A model generated the notes under the pieces. The model was not told the DNA's origin, made no database searches, and was given only the letters and a program-made list of their open reading frames with translations. The position numbers were made by a program, and so were the translations under genes. A stretch of 64,000 nucleotides of DNA from Candidatus Thorarchaeota archaeon (GTDB lineage Archaea; Asgardarchaeota; Thorarchaeia; Thorarchaeales; Thorarchaeaceae): positions 59,538 through 123,537 of the forward strand of contig RDOC01000002.1 of assembly GCA_011364985.1 (NCBI GenBank). Reading direction: 5' to 3'. Positions 52,919 through 61,133 of this stretch are shown here, in pieces (the first letter of the stretch is position 1; every line of letters starts with the position of its first letter).

Positions 52919-53722
52919 TTAAATGGCAATTCGAGTGCAAAGTACCTTTCTACCTCGAAGAAGCCCGGATAGAACATCCTTCTTTTGAAGATTGAATATT
53001 GCTATGTCGATTCCAGAATTGGACAGCCAAAAAAGCTCTTGGAGCTTCTTTGTCATTCCTCCAGTAACATCAGTGGCAGAAGAGGGCCCAGCCATTCTTA
53101 GTATTTGTTCTTTGTTCGATTGATCAATAAGAGGAACCAGTTTAGCTGAAGAATCAAGGTGTGGATCGCCTTCAAAGATGCCGTCGACGTCTGTTCCCAT
53201 ATATAGGGCATTGGCTTTGAGCCGCTTGGCAAGGTATGCAGCAATTGTGTCGCCACTTAAAATTGAAGCTCCAAGAATATTGTCAAAGCATACATCACCA
53301 TGTAGTATTACAATGATACCAGAGTCTATTGTTCTCTGAATGGATGTGATAGCAAAACTTTCGATTATCCTGTCATTGAGCAAAACAAGAGAAAATGGAG
53401 AAAGTATAACGCTTTGAAGGTTATTAGCCTTCAAGATTGATTCTACCTCTAAAGAGAGTATACTCATATTATGACGAATGTGTGGAATACCTCTAATCAA
53501 CTGCCTTTTGTCTGTAGAAACATCGGAATAACCGTATGAATGTGCAGCCTGATGTCCATGTGCTCCCCCTCCAAGAACAAGGATAAGTTTTCCAGTGTAG
53601 TCTTTGATTTCCTTGGCTATTAGCGTTAGATTTGCTATATTGACTTTCGGAGGAACAGATGATTTGTGTGTTATGACAGACCCGCCAAGCTTTACAATGA
53701 TGAGTTTCTTTGCTTGAGGCAT
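52919..53722 (-). CDS. isopentenyl phosphate kinase
   Basis: An amino-acid kinase-fold enzyme that phosphorylates isopentenyl phosphate to IPP in the archaeal mevalonate pathway. It begins KLIIVKLGGSVITHK, with glycine-rich loop LVLGGGAHGHQAAHSYG containing the conserved His after GGGA-x-G, and LHGDVCFDNILGASILSGDTIAAYLA, the family's central motif. ATDVTGGMTKKLQEL is the nucleotide-binding end. The frame is open to 53896, overlapping uS10. ATG 53722 gives 267 residues and a normal start; ATG 53764 is an alternative. It is divergent from uS10. Confidence 0.88.
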   Translation of the reverse strand: MPQAKKLIIVKLGGSVITHKSSVPPKVNIANLTLIAKEIKDYTGKLILVLGGGAHGHQAAHSYGYSDVSTDKRQLIRGIPHIRHNMSILSLEVESILKANNLQSVILSPFSLVLLNDRIIESFAITSIQRTIDSGIIVILHGDVCFDNILGASILSGDTIAAYLAKRLKANALYMGTDVDGIFEGDPHLDSSAKLVPLIDQSNKEQILRMAGPSSATDVTGGMTKKLQELFWLSNSGIDIAIFNLQKKDVLSGLLRGRKVLCTRIAI

Positions 53723-53859
53723 TTGCTTAGTCAAGGCAGAAGGCCTTCTTATGGATATTCCCATGTAATAAGTGGAATCTGATTTCAAACACAAGACAAC
53801 CTTTTTATCCGTATCCAATTCCGTAGCTTTGGATACCTCAAGTGAGGATGAATTGCCGA

Positions 53860-54171
53860 ATGACTCAAAAAGCAAGGATTCGATTGTCGAGCACAAGTAC
53901 TGAACACCTTGATAGTGTGTGTAATCAAATCAAGAGAATTACTCGTAAGACAGGTGTTCGTATGGCCGGTCCAATCCCATTGCCAACCCGAAAAATGGTA
54001 GTTCCGACTCGGAAGACGCCATGTGGACAGGGTTCTGAGTCATGGGATAAATGGGAAATGAGAGTCCATAAGCGTCTGATAGATATAGATGCTGATGAAC
54101 GAGCCATTCGGCAGATTATGCGTGTTCGTATTCCTGATTCCGTTTACATTGAGATTGAGCTGACAGGGTAG
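53860..54171 (+). CDS. rpsJ: small ribosomal subunit protein uS10
   Basis: Ribosomal protein S10, 103 residues from ATG 53860, the archaeal length. It reads [72 protein letters not shown], with the typical GPIPLPT and KRLIDI stretches. The frame is open to GTG 53842, and GAGG lies 11-14 bases before ATG 53860. Archaeal uS10 often follows EF-1A; here it stands between IPK and GlmS, so the normal tuf-rpsJ pairing is broken. It is not obviously altered otherwise. Confidence 0.95.
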   Translation: MTQKARIRLSSTSTEHLDSVCNQIKRITRKTGVRMAGPIPLPTRKMVVPTRKTPCGQGSESWDKWEMRVHKRLIDIDADERAIRQIMRVRIPDSVYIEIELTG

Positions 54172-54258
54172 TTAATGCTTTCCTTGTCTTGACACAAACT
54201 CTTTTTGTACAAACTCTGTTTTCTATATGTTTGAATAAGACAGAGGCGTTTCGAGAAG

Positions 54259-56082
54259 ATGTGTGGGATTATTGGTGTTGTCCAAAAACGTGGTCAAGTA
54301 GCTCCATTTTTACATCAGGCTTTGAAACGTCTTGAGTATAGAGGGTATGACTCTGTAGGGGTTACTACCATTTCCAACAACGAATTGTCAATGAAGAAGG
54401 ATAAAGGTAAGATAGAAGAAGTCCATGTGAAACTAAATCTAGATGATATGCCCGGGAATATTGGAATTGGACATACTAGATGGGCGACTCATGGAATTCC
54501 TTCCATGTATAATTCCCATCCTCATTTTGATTGTAAAAATCAGATTGCTGTTGTTCACAACGGCGTCATAGACAATTTCCTAGAATTGAGATCCGAGCTG
54601 AGCTCCAAGGGACATGAGTTTAGTTCGGAAACAGATACCGAAGTCATTCCGCATATGATTGAGGAGGGTATGGCTGAAGGACACAGCTTAGTTGATGCAT
54701 TGAAAGAAGTTACGAAACGTATTGAAGGTACTTACGCGATTGTGGCGATGTCTACTCAAGAATCTGATAAGATTGTATGTACACGTGATGGTAATCCTCT
54801 TGTAATAGGTAGGAAAGAAGGGGCTTCGTATGTTTCATCGGATATTCCCGCCTTCTTGCCAATGACAGATGACATGATTCTTCTCCTTGATGGAGAGATT
54901 GCAGTGCTAAGTGCAGGTGGAGTAGAGATTCGTAAACTATCAGATGATTCTCTGGTTGATAGAGAAACTATCAAGATAAGCTGGACAGCAGATCAAGCTG
55001 AGAAAGGTGGATTTCCTCATTTTATGCTAAAGGAAATTCATGAACAGCCTGATGCCATAAGAAATACTCTTCGTCTACGTTTTGATACGATACAAAAGGC
55101 TGCTAAAATGATACAGGAAGCTAGACGGGTCTACTTCTTAGCAATGGGTACATCTGGTCATGCAGCGCTTGCCGGTCGTCATATGTTTGCTGCACTCTCA
55201 GGTATATTGCCTATATTTGAGCTTGCCAGTGATTTTCAGGATATAGTTTATGGATCTCTGTCAGAAAAGGATTGTATTGTTGCAATAACTCAATCGGGAG
55301 AAACAACTGACACAATAGTATCAGCAAAGTATGCGAAGAGTTTTGGAACAAAGGTATTAGCAATCACAAATGTAGTGGGCAGTTCGATAACAAGAATTGC
55401 AGATTATACTGTAATTACTCAGGCAGGACCAGAAATTGGTGTTGCGGCAACAAAGACATTTATGGTGCAGCTAACAGTCCTAGCTCAAATTGCCTTAGCT
55501 GCGTCTGAACAGACTGGATTTCTAGCAGAATATCTAATAGAGAAGAAACGAAAGTGTCTTCAAGAATTACCAGATTTGGTATCTCAAGTTATTTCAAGAA
55601 ATGAGGAAATTGCGAGACGTCTTGCTGGAGAGCTATATAAGCGTTCAAGTCTACTCTTTCTTGGAAGAGGAGTATCGATTGCCACAGCAGAAGAAGGTGC
55701 TTTAAAGCTCAAGGAGATTGCTTACAATCATGCTGAAGCATATTCTGCTGGAGAATCAAAGCATGGACCAATCGCACTTGTTGAGAAAGGATACCCTGTT
55801 GTTTTTGTTGCACCAAGAGATGAAACAAGAAATCGGATAATTGGAAATGTGATGGAAATGAAAGCACGTGGTGCCTCTATTATTTCTGTTTTAGAAAGAG
55901 GAGACCAAGAGCTTGGGGATTTGTCCGACTATTCGTTTGTTGTTCCAGAAGGCATTGAACCCGAGTTTTCGACAATGCCATACGTAGTACCACTTCAGCT
56001 ATTTAGCTACTACATGGCGAGAAGAAAAGGGTTTGACCCTGACAAACCTCGAAATCTGGCAAAGTCGGTAACAGTCCTTTGA
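54259..56082 (+). CDS. glmS: glutamine--fructose-6-phosphate aminotransferase
   Basis: GlmS makes glucosamine-6-phosphate, the entry to UDP-GlcNAc and surface glycan synthesis. The N-terminal glutaminase begins CGIIGVVQKRGQ with the nucleophile Cys2, and has GIGHTRWATHGIPSMYNSHPH and HNGVIDNFLELRSEL. Two SIS sugar-isomerase domains follow: MGTSGHAALAGRHMF and ITQSGETTDTIVSAKYAKSFG, then LGRGVSIATAEEGALKLKEIAYNHAEAYSAGESKHGP. The C-terminus ends NLAKSVTVL, which closes the active site. At 607 residues it is complete. It starts at ATG 54259 with GAGAAG before it, 87 bp after uS10. Confidence 0.97.
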   Translation: MCGIIGVVQKRGQVAPFLHQALKRLEYRGYDSVGVTTISNNELSMKKDKGKIEEVHVKLNLDDMPGNIGIGHTRWATHGIPSMYNSHPHFDCKNQIAVVHNGVIDNFLELRSELSSKGHEFSSETDTEVIPHMIEEGMAEGHSLVDALKEVTKRIEGTYAIVAMSTQESDKIVCTRDGNPLVIGRKEGASYVSSDIPAFLPMTDDMILLLDGEIAVLSAGGVEIRKLSDDSLVDRETIKISWTADQAEKGGFPHFMLKEIHEQPDAIRNTLRLRFDTIQKAAKMIQEARRVYFLAMGTSGHAALAGRHMFAALSGILPIFELASDFQDIVYGSLSEKDCIVAITQSGETTDTIVSAKYAKSFGTKVLAITNVVGSSITRIADYTVITQAGPEIGVAATKTFMVQLTVLAQIALAASEQTGFLAEYLIEKKRKCLQELPDLVSQVISRNEEIARRLAGELYKRSSLLFLGRGVSIATAEEGALKLKEIAYNHAEAYSAGESKHGPIALVEKGYPVVFVAPRDETRNRIIGNVMEMKARGASIISVLERGDQELGDLSDYSFVVPEGIEPEFSTMPYVVPLQLFSYYMARRKGFDPDKPRNLAKSVTVL

Positions 56083-56124
56083 GGACCTTAAATACACCAA
56101 TCATGATTATATGTGTGAATCCAG

Positions 56125-56373
56125 ATGCAGGGAGTACTTCTTAGTCCGCTCTTAGACTTTGCAAATTTAATAGCTGCATATTTCGCAGAGATTTGGGACT
56201 TTCTCATTTTCATTGGAAGAATATCAGCCGTAATAGTAGTCTTGGTTGGGGCTATTCTCTGGTTTACTGAAGTCAATTGTTCCAAAGGGAAGAGCTTGGT
56301 CATGAGTGGAGTCTTGCTTGCCATTATAGTGCAGTACTTTGTGACTTATCCTCCAGGTTTCATATTAGGCTAA
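56125..56373 (+). CDS. small two-span membrane protein
   Basis: I do not recognise this 82-residue protein. Two hydrophobic segments (about 27-47, DFLIFIGRISAVIVVLVGAILWF, and about 58-75, VMSGVLLAIIVQYFV) are joined by a short polar turn VNCSKGKS. Two closely spaced spans with this turn are like VirB2/TrbC pilins, but also like many small archaeal membrane proteins. It follows glmS by 42 bp and is probably co-transcribed with it. Convergent with the class V aminotransferase-like gene. Confidence 0.55.
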   Translation: MQGVLLSPLLDFANLIAAYFAEIWDFLIFIGRISAVIVVLVGAILWFTEVNCSKGKSLVMSGVLLAIIVQYFVTYPPGFILG

Positions 56374-56391
56374 TCTCTGATCAATAGATTA

Positions 56392-57594
56392 TCAAAGTAG
56401 CTCCCTGATTATAATGTGAAGAGCTTCTATCATACGGTCTATGTCTGATTTGGTATTGTATGCATGAATAGATATTTGCACTAGACCTTCACTTGCCATA
56501 GGTTTGATTAGAGGATGAGCACATAAAAGCCCACTTCTTACTGCTATGTTGGAATCATCAAGAAACATGGCTACCTCATGACAATTGATACCAGTATCAT
56601 GTCCAATATTAAAGCCAAGTATCGTTCCATACTTTCTTCCTGATCCATAGAGTTGCACCTCTTTGAGTTCGGAGAATCGTTTCTCAAGATGACTCCAGAG
56701 ACTTCTTAGATGATTAATGATATTCCGAATACCAAGATTTCGGGTGTAGGCTAAGGATTCACCAAGGCCAACAATAGCAGGAATGTTGAGTGTTCCAGCT
56801 TCGAATTTGTCAGGTTGCAATGATAATTCGTAGGATTTTGGTTCAACGTTGGCGACAGCAGACCCTCCCAGAATCCCTGGTATATGAGATTCTCCAATCT
56901 CTGATTTAATCCATTGGATTGCTAGACCAGGAGGCCCCATTAGTCCAATATTCCCTGAGAAGAGGACAACATCAGCTCCCAAATTTTGAGGCTTGAAATC
57001 AAGGAAACCAATTGACCGTGTGGCATCAGTGAGGAGAAGAGCTTGTTTCTCATTAGTTATTTTGCTAATTTGATTAATAGGATTGGTAGTACCAGTTCCA
57101 ACAGTAACATGACCTACAGCGACAATGCCAGTCTTTTCGTCGATTTTCCTTTCAAGAAAAGCCATGTCAAGTGTGCCTTCGACATCTATTGGTATTACTT
57201 CAATCTCAAGCTTTAGAACTTCGGCAATTCGAAGAAGACTCACAAGAACGGAGTTTTCTTCATTCTGAGAGATTATAATCTTTGACCGTTCTTTATTTTG
57301 ACCATAGACTCCATATGCAAAGGATGCTACTGCAGTAGGAATAGACTTCTGAAAGGATAGTTGGTATTGATTAGTAGCAAGATGTTTGGCTAGATTTCGG
57401 CGTACATCCTCTGTTTTTGAACCACCTTGTACAGCTAGATTATGTGCCCCTCTTCGAGATGAAACAGCAATTGTCTCAAGAAATTTTTTTGTGCCTTCTG
57501 CGGAAATTCTTGGTACGAGAGTGGTACTAATAGAATCGAAATAGGCGAGATTTGGTATTGAGTCATAGACTCCGAAGTCAGACTTGAGGTTCAT
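56392..57594 (-). CDS. degenerate class V aminotransferase (cysteine-desulfurase-like)
   Basis: A 400-residue protein with the overall plan of SufS/CsdA cysteine desulfurases: opening AYFDSISTTLVP, helix-strand order, GTLNIPAIVGLGESL and the cysteine loop VRSGLLCAHPL. The PLP-binding features are changed. The usual FSGHK is FSGNIGLMGPP, so the Schiff-base lysine is missing. The stacking histidine region (usually EHHSN) is NEENS. The Q of the D-x-A-Q segment is R (TDATRSIG). It therefore probably does not use PLP. The active-site cysteine is kept, so a sulfur- or acyl-carrying, or scaffold, role is possible. It starts at ATG 57594. It is not a simple truncation or frameshift. Confidence 0.8.
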   Translation of the reverse strand: MNLKSDFGVYDSIPNLAYFDSISTTLVPRISAEGTKKFLETIAVSSRRGAHNLAVQGGSKTEDVRRNLAKHLATNQYQLSFQKSIPTAVASFAYGVYGQNKERSKIIISQNEENSVLVSLLRIAEVLKLEIEVIPIDVEGTLDMAFLERKIDEKTGIVAVGHVTVGTGTTNPINQISKITNEKQALLLTDATRSIGFLDFKPQNLGADVVLFSGNIGLMGPPGLAIQWIKSEIGESHIPGILGGSAVANVEPKSYELSLQPDKFEAGTLNIPAIVGLGESLAYTRNLGIRNIINHLRSLWSHLEKRFSELKEVQLYGSGRKYGTILGFNIGHDTGINCHEVAMFLDDSNIAVRSGLLCAHPLIKPMASEGLVQISIHAYNTKSDIDRMIEALHIIIRELL

Positions 57595-57663
57595 TCAACC
57601 ATTCTCCCTGATTCTCAATTAGGAAGCTCCTTTAATATTGACGTTGTTTGTGACTATTGCAAT

Positions 57664-58677
57664 ATGGCTATCATTGATCCAATCGAAGGTTTCTTCATCG
57701 TAACTAATGAAGGTCTGATTTTCGAGGTTAAAGGAAATGTTCAACCTAAAGACAGGATAATAGCATATCTACGGTATATTCCAGATGAGAAAGGTAATCG
57801 GATAAGCAATAATGGAATGAAATACAGGAAAGTGTATGAATTTGCAGAAAGAGAAGAATTCCTCAGACAGTATTATCCTCAATATCTTTGGAACAGCGAA
57901 ATACACGGTCGTGTTATTCAGGCAGTACCTGTAGATTCTATTGCTTTTGTGCTGAATCCTGTTGATAGTATGCGACAAATGAGAAACATGAAACATCAGA
58001 TGTCACAATCACAAAATGCTGCTCGGGAATTAGCTGAGATACTTGTGGAAACGGCGGATATTGATTGGTCTAGTATTGGAATTACGGGATCTCATCTTGT
58101 CGGTCTGGAAACTAGCGCCTCTGATATTGATCTTGTAGTCTATGGGAGCTTTTCGGCCAGAAAGCTTTACTCGCGATTACATACTGGGCATACAATTCCA
58201 AGTATTATGAAGTATCGAGGGGAACAACTTGAAAAGCATCTTCGCTTTAGATGGGCAAGACTACCGAAGTGGATGACAAAGCTAAGGAAGATTGAATCAG
58301 AGAAATGCCTTCAAGGATTGTTTTCTTCGTACGAGTTCTACATCCGAGCTGTTAAACTGCCAAATGAGATGGATTGGTCGTTTTATGATTTATTTTTCGA
58401 GAGTAAAGGTGAGCACGTTGTTGAAGGTAGAGTGCTTTCTGATTTAGACTCGATCTTCACACCATGTGTATATTCCATTGAATGCGTAGAATTTGCAGAC
58501 CTTCAATATCTTGTAAGTTATAGAGGCCGTTTTGCAGAACATGTTAAGAAAGGTATGAAAATTCAAGCTAAGGGAATGTTAGAAATGGTGATGGACAACT
58601 CAGGGAAGAAGTATATGCAGCTTGTCCTTGGAGAAAGACCATCGGATTATCTCGTGCCTTTGTCAAAGCAAATTTGA
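57664..58677 (+). CDS. predicted nucleotidyltransferase (COG2413-like)
   Basis: A 337-residue protein with a nucleotidyltransferase-fold domain at about 135-185. The signature GITGSHLVGLETSASDIDLVVYG holds the G-S and D-x-D metal-binding residues. Flanking N- and C-terminal parts are unassigned; the N-terminal half begins IDPIEGFFIVTNEGLIFEVKGN. COG2413-type proteins are archaeal and of unknown substrate, perhaps RNA or nucleotides. A single-copy gene in front of an AT-rich, ORB-bearing region. The start ATG 57664 has no strong ribosome-binding site and may be near-leaderless. Confidence 0.8.
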   Translation: MAIIDPIEGFFIVTNEGLIFEVKGNVQPKDRIIAYLRYIPDEKGNRISNNGMKYRKVYEFAEREEFLRQYYPQYLWNSEIHGRVIQAVPVDSIAFVLNPVDSMRQMRNMKHQMSQSQNAARELAEILVETADIDWSSIGITGSHLVGLETSASDIDLVVYGSFSARKLYSRLHTGHTIPSIMKYRGEQLEKHLRFRWARLPKWMTKLRKIESEKCLQGLFSSYEFYIRAVKLPNEMDWSFYDLFFESKGEHVVEGRVLSDLDSIFTPCVYSIECVEFADLQYLVSYRGRFAEHVKKGMKIQAKGMLEMVMDNSGKKYMQLVLGERPSDYLVPLSKQI

Positions 58678-59162
58678 TCATGGCGATTTTTGTTTTACAC
58701 ATACACACAGTTCACAGGGAATTGTTGTGAATGGCGCCTTTTTTGTGAATATATTTTAGAAAAGATTGTTCTAATTACTCTGATATGCTGAAACTCAGCC
58801 CATAGAGTTGTTTTTATGTGTGAATGGACACACCCCTTCGTTTCCAATGGAACTAAGAAAGGAGAGAAATGAATCGCTTTCTCATTATTCACAAGCATGA
58901 TAATTTAGTGAATATCTTAATAAATGGATAAAAAGTCTTAAATCGTTTGAAAGAAGATTATAATCCTCTTTTTTCGCTTATAAGGAATAAGAAGCTGTTA
59001 AAGAGAAAAAAATGGAGTAGACATCTTGCTAATGTGTATCAATACATTATCTTGCTGTTATTCTGGTATAGATGATTCACATACTCACACTTATTTGGAG
59101 AATCGAGCTAGAGTATTGTGAATGAACTGATATTAAGAAATTGCACACTTGGGTGAATATGT
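58678..59162. other. AT-rich intergenic region with iterated TGTGAAT and an ORB-like element
   Basis: A 485-bp gap. TGTGAAT occurs six times: plus strand at 58726-58732, 58744-58750, 58819-58825 and 59117-59123, minus strand at 58887-58893 and 59075-59081. A related AGTGAAT is at 58907. One ORB-like element lies at 58832-58853. The rest is AT-rich without a convincing gene; the only open frame on the minus strand is short and has no support. It ends at GGGTGA six bases before the TTG start of the next gene. It could be an origin, a regulatory hub, or both. Confidence 0.65.
58832..58853 (-). other. ORB-like origin recognition box
   Basis: Read on the minus strand it is GTTCCATTGGAA followed by ACGAAGGGGT. 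This has the dyad TTCCA-N-TGGAA and the G-run that Orc1/Cdc6 winged helix and initiator motif contact in known archaeal origins. Match to the consensus is from memory. Confidence 0.65.
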
Positions 59163-59783
59163 TTGACTGGAGAAGAACGGACTAATTATGTGTATGAGTT
59201 TACGTATAATTCAGGACCTGGTCTTCGAGAGATATTCCAGTGTAAGTTTGTTAGACCTGATGAGGCTCTGACACGTTTTAGAAGAATCCTTTCGCTTACA
59301 GAAGCCCCATTCGATTTCAAAATAGTAGTTCAAGATGAATCTAATGGAGAAGAATCTAGCTTTCAGGTGAAAGGTGGAAGCATAGATGAAATGTTTGAGA
59401 AATTCAAAGTATTTTTGGAAACAAGTACTGGCTATTCCTTTGTAACAGAACCAGAAGATACTACTGATTTGGAATTGAAAGATGTTACTTTCGATTCGAT
59501 GAGTAGTTATGAGAAGATGCACATCATTATCTATGCATCATTTAAACATGGTAAATTCTCTTCCTTAGATGTTGCCGAAATATATCAGGCAACCTTTAAT
59601 GAGGATCTTCCAAAGAGCACGGCCTCGACGTATTTGGCTAGAATGTGGAATGGAGGAAAAGGGCATCTTGAAAGATATGGTAATCGTTCAGGGTATATCT
59701 ATCGATTAAAAACAGAGATTAGTGAAGTTAGGAAAGAAACCGAAAGAGCCGAAGAAATTCTTGCGTCTATCCAAATCAAATAG
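59163..59783 (+). CDS. unknown protein with C-terminal winged-helix-like region
   Basis: I do not recognise this 206-residue protein. Residues about 1-105 are a beta-rich acidic domain (YVYEFTYNSGPGLREIFQC, FKIVVQDES). The part from about 118 resembles a winged helix: MHIIIYASFKHGKFSSLDVAEIYQATFNEDLPKSTASTYLARMWNGGKGHLERYGNRSGYIYRL. The tail (about 182-206) is a charged helix. It starts at TTG 59163 with GGGTGA six bases upstream; an ATG at 59159 is out of frame. It is downstream of the TGTGAAT cluster and might bind it. That link is inference. Confidence 0.6.
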   Translation: MTGEERTNYVYEFTYNSGPGLREIFQCKFVRPDEALTRFRRILSLTEAPFDFKIVVQDESNGEESSFQVKGGSIDEMFEKFKVFLETSTGYSFVTEPEDTTDLELKDVTFDSMSSYEKMHIIIYASFKHGKFSSLDVAEIYQATFNEDLPKSTASTYLARMWNGGKGHLERYGNRSGYIYRLKTEISEVRKETERAEEILASIQIK

Positions 59784-59816
59784 AAGCAAGAGCTTGTAGT
59801 ATTTCAACGGGCTTAT

Positions 59817-61133
59817 TTAAATTCGAATTCTGTGTTCTTCAAGGAAGATGTCTGTTTTCTCAAGCTCTCTTAGAATTGGTTGATAAAGTTCAGGCGATAC
59901 TGGTCGATGCACACCCGTCAAATTAATCTCACCTTCGAGAATCATCCGAGTGGCTATTGCAACGGGTAGTGCAACGGTTCGTGACATTGAACTGTCCCCA
60001 TTTGGAATGCCATAATCAATCATAGTTGATGTTATTCGTTCTGCATGATCAGAAAATTCAGCAATGAACTCGTGATGCATCACAAGCATATCACGTTCTC
60101 CTGTACTATATTGTAGCTTTTCTTCAAATAGGAAACAAAGAGCATCAAGGTTTGTATTGATACCAAGAGGTATAGCTTGATGCTCAAATAAACCAAGCCA
60201 TTTAAGGCGAGAAATTATCGGATCGTCAACGGAGAGGTCTGTCTTTTTGGCTGTTGCTTTTCTTAGATCATGTTCCTTCGTTCCAACTAGACACCTCATT
60301 AAATCAGCATAAGTCATTTTTTCGAAACTTGTTTCTTCCAAATTAAGAAGACCGATATCTGTTATTTTCTTCATTGTGGTACACCAGCCGAGGTTTCTGA
60401 GTGTACCCCTTAGCATTGTCTTTGTTTCTGGTATTTTGTAGATGTCAATGTAAGACATGCTATCTCTATTTGGATAACCCTCGAATTTCCCAAGATTTGG
60501 AATTTCTATAATCTCATAATTATCGAAGAGTTCAAGACCAGGTATTTTGATCTGCTTTCCATTTCGGAGAAAGTGTGCATCATTTCGTCCTGCTAGGAGA
60601 ACTCCTCTTGGACTCCAAGAGAGTTTGTAGCCGAAGGGATTGTTATTAGCCTCTGGAGCAGGAAGACCACCAGTGAAGGATGTAAAGCTTCGGATTTCTC
60701 CGTCATTCTTGTGGATTTCATCAATAATTTTCTGTGCACTCATATGGTCAATTCCTGGGTCAACGCCGCATTCATTCAAAAGAATGATACCAGCTGCGTT
60801 TGCCTCGTCCTCCAAGCCGCGCATTTCATCGGAGATGTAGGATGTCGTACAAAAATGTGTTTTATTCTTAATTGCAATTTTGGCTGCCTTGACATGATAT
60901 GTGTATGGTAGTAACGAACATACAAGATCTGCTTTGTTAGTCAATTCATCAAGAAGTTTGTCATCAGTTTTTATGTTGAATGCAACAGACTCAGCGTTCT
61001 TGCATCCCTCAATTAACCTGTCTGCTTTGTTTTTTGTACGACTTGCTACAATTACATGAAAACCATGATTAGTCAAATATTGTACAAAGGGATGAGCAAC
61101 AAGACCAGCTCCTAGACAGAGTACTTTCTTCAA
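59817..61133 (-). CDS. saccharopine dehydrogenase (glutamate-forming part)
   Basis: The SDH half of the lysine-saccharopine pathway, 438 residues. It opens KKVLCLGAGLVAHPFVQYL, an NAD(P)-binding GxGxx[V/A]xP Rossmann start, and continues HVIVASRTKNKADRL. Later come DLVCSLLPYTYHVKAAKIAIKN, TTSYISDEMRGLEDEANAAGIILLNECGVDPGIDHM and FTGGLPAPEANNNPFGYKLSWSPRG, all typical of eukaryotic LYS9/AASS C-terminal halves. It oxidises saccharopine to glutamate and an aminoadipate semialdehyde. The start is TTG 61133, overlapping the LKR stop as TTGA, so both are made together. Confidence 0.9.
   Translation of the reverse strand: MKKVLCLGAGLVAHPFVQYLTNHGFHVIVASRTKNKADRLIEGCKNAESVAFNIKTDDKLLDELTNKADLVCSLLPYTYHVKAAKIAIKNKTHFCTTSYISDEMRGLEDEANAAGIILLNECGVDPGIDHMSAQKIIDEIHKNDGEIRSFTSFTGGLPAPEANNNPFGYKLSWSPRGVLLAGRNDAHFLRNGKQIKIPGLELFDNYEIIEIPNLGKFEGYPNRDSMSYIDIYKIPETKTMLRGTLRNLGWCTTMKKITDIGLLNLEETSFEKMTYADLMRCLVGTKEHDLRKATAKKTDLSVDDPIISRLKWLGLFEHQAIPLGINTNLDALCFLFEEKLQYSTGERDMLVMHHEFIAEFSDHAERITSTMIDYGIPNGDSSMSRTVALPVAIATRMILEGEINLTGVHRPVSPELYQPILRELEKTDIFLEEHRIRI

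Noticed and set aside
58695..58898. 67-residue minus-strand frame in the TGTGAAT region
   Set aside because: Covers the ORB-like element and repeats; composition unlike neighbouring genes.
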